Part shown: positions 16,552 to 17,446 of the stretch, piece after piece
Numbering within the stretch: position 1 is the first letter of the stretch
How the letters are laid out: every line of letters starts with the position of its first letter
NCBI GenBank assembly: GCA_035634055.1
Contig: DASQDR010000279.1
Span: 1-17,446, forward strand
Length of the DNA: 17,446 bases
Source: JAICTV01 sp035634055
Lineage (GTDB): Bacteria > Planctomycetota > Phycisphaerae > Tepidisphaerales > Tepidisphaeraceae
Reading direction: 5' to 3'
Position numbers and translations under genes: made by a program
Notes under the pieces: generated by a model
Databases searched by the model: none
What the model was told of the DNA's origin: nothing
The model's input: the letters and a program-made list of their open reading frames with translations, nothing else

Positions 16552-17073
16552 ATGACCCACGAGCAACTGGCCAGGCGGATCGCGGAGGTGTCGCTGCTTC
16601 GCGGCGAGTTCACGCTGCGCAGCGGCCGCAAGAGCAACTACTACCTCGACAAGTATCGCTTCGAGACCCAGCCCGACGTGCTGGCCGCGCTGGGCCGAAT
16701 GCTGGCGGAGCGCGTCACGACCGACACCGACCGCATCGCCGGCGCCGAGCTCGGCGCCGTCCCCCTCGCCGCCGCCGCCGGCATGGCCGCCAATAAGCCG
16801 ATCGTCTTCATCCGCAACCAGAAGAAGGACTACGGCACCGCCAAGCAGCTCGAGGGCGTCCTCAACCCCGGCGACACGGTGATGATCGTCGAAGACGTGC
16901 TGACGACCGGCGGGCAGGTGTTGGAAGCCGTGAAGACTCTTCAGGAAGCCGGCGCGAAGATCGAGCGCATCGTCGCGGTCATCGACCGCCTGGAAGGCGC
17001 CCGAGAGAACATCGAGAAGGAAGGCCTGATCTTCGAGAGCCTCTTCACGACGAAGGACCTCGGGATCGCCTGA
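16552..17073 (+). CDS. pyrE: Orotate phosphoribosyltransferase
   Basis: Catalyses orotate + PRPP to OMP in de novo pyrimidine synthesis, in the cytosol. The 173-residue protein is shorter than E. coli PyrE (213) but matches the compact form of many bacteria and archaea. Diagnostic parts are FTLRSGRKSNYYLDKY at the N-terminus (orotate site), RNQKKDYGTAKQLEG with the catalytic-loop Lys residues (about 88-102), and the PRPP-binding motif VMIVEDVLTTGGQV (about 110-123). The ATG at 16552 fits the family start; an earlier in-frame start at 16495 adds Phe/Pro-rich sequence from a pyrimidine-rich tract. No Shine-Dalgarno sequence is visible. The preceding terminator at 16447-16484 indicates its own promoter, which I could not identify. 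Confidence 0.95.
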   Translation: MTHEQLARRIAEVSLLRGEFTLRSGRKSNYYLDKYRFETQPDVLAALGRMLAERVTTDTDRIAGAELGAVPLAAAAGMAANKPIVFIRNQKKDYGTAKQLEGVLNPGDTVMIVEDVLTTGGQVLEAVKTLQEAGAKIERIVAVIDRLEGARENIEKEGLIFESLFTTKDLGIA

Positions 17074-17103
17074 CCTCGACCAGAGCCCGCGATGAGGTGA
17101 TAT

Positions 17104-17417
17104 CGTGGCGTGCGCGCGTACTGGGCACTCGCACGCTCGCGCCGCAGCCGCGAATCGTGGCATGGGCTGCCAGCCCATGGCGTGTGTACTCACGCGCTCG
17201 CGGCGCAGCCGCGAAGAAGCTGTCGCGGAGCGATCTTCTTCCGTGGCATGGGCTCCCAGCCCATGGCGTGCGTATTCGCACGCTCGCGGCGCAGCCGCGA
17301 ATCGCGGAGCGATCTTCCTCCCGCGCCCGTCGCGTTGCCTGAAGATCCGCTGGCCGCGGATGGCTTTGATCGGGCTGCGCCCAATGTGCGTGCGAACACG
17401 CACCATGGGCTGGGAGC
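17104..17417. repeat. REP-like tandem hairpin array downstream of pyrE
   Basis: Occupies most of the 373 bp after pyrE, where no gene is visible. A ~85-bp unit is repeated: GCTCGCGGCGCAGCCGCGAA (17195-17215, 17282-17301, variant at 17134-17155), then GTCGCGGAGCGATCTTC (17223 and, as ATCGCGG..., 17301), then the hairpin CGTGGCATGGGCT(G/C)CCAGCCCATGGCGTG at 17156-17184 and 17242-17270. A reverse-complement piece, CATGGGCTGGGAG with GTGCGTGCGAACACGCAC beside it, closes the array at 17387-17416. The CATGGGCT...AGCCCATG cores are perfect stems. The short open frames across it are repeat translations, not genes. Confidence 0.88.
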
Positions 17418-17446
17418 TGCTCTGTTCAAGTCATCGTCACCGCGAC

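Noticed and set aside
15535..17406. 623-codon minus-strand open frame opposite the TolB-like gene and pyrE
   Set aside because: Composed of reverse-frame low-complexity sequence and the translated REP-like array; pyrE on the plus strand is unambiguous.

Overview
This GC-rich window looks like chromosomal DNA of a planctomycete, probably class Phycisphaerae. That placement is inference: it rests on base composition, on housekeeping genes arranged one or two at a time with frequent strand switches, on Gly/Ala-rich insertions in conserved enzymes, and on the style of the intergenic repeats. No rRNA or other firm phylogenetic marker is present. I see no tRNA, CRISPR array, transposase or prophage gene.

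Layout, left to right. A leucyl aminopeptidase (pepA), a 129-residue unknown protein, a small four-helix membrane protein and a very basic 99-residue protein lie on the minus strand (73-3483). A divergent promoter region leads to a plus-strand DUF1361 membrane protein and a small cupin (3662-4996). Minus-strand aconitase (acnA), a secreted HExxH metallopeptidase-like protein and nuoA follow (5216-9619). Then come a secreted SGNH esterase (minus), nuoB alone on the plus strand, and minus-strand dacB (PBP4-type carboxypeptidase), htpX and an MTH1187/YkoF-type thiamine-binding protein (up to 15270). The window closes with a plus-strand TolB/LpoB-like secreted protein with a Gly-rich tail, and pyrE.

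Functions are mostly housekeeping: central carbon metabolism (acnA), respiration (nuoA, nuoB), pyrimidine synthesis (pyrE), protein quality control (pepA, htpX), cell wall maturation (dacB) and envelope or extracellular functions (SGNH esterase, HExxH protein, TolB-like protein). Complex I genes are unusual here: nuoA and nuoB are on opposite strands with an esterase gene between them, and no other nuo gene is visible.

The most striking non-coding signal is that five intergenic regions hold arrays of short units with an inverted partner, each with a different unit: 10-mers at 1899-2069, 7-mers/14-mers with G-quadruplex potential at 3021-3176, a perfect 25-bp inverted repeat at 9690-9763, a nested palindrome at 11809-12040, and REP-like 'CATGGGCT..AGCCCATG' hairpins at 17104-17417. 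Ordinary hairpin terminators are also visible at 2565-2595, 13847-13877 and 16447-16484. I did not find a clear new defence or biosynthetic system. The best candidates for something undescribed are this repeat architecture and the two unrecognised small proteins (2086-2475 and 3184-3483).
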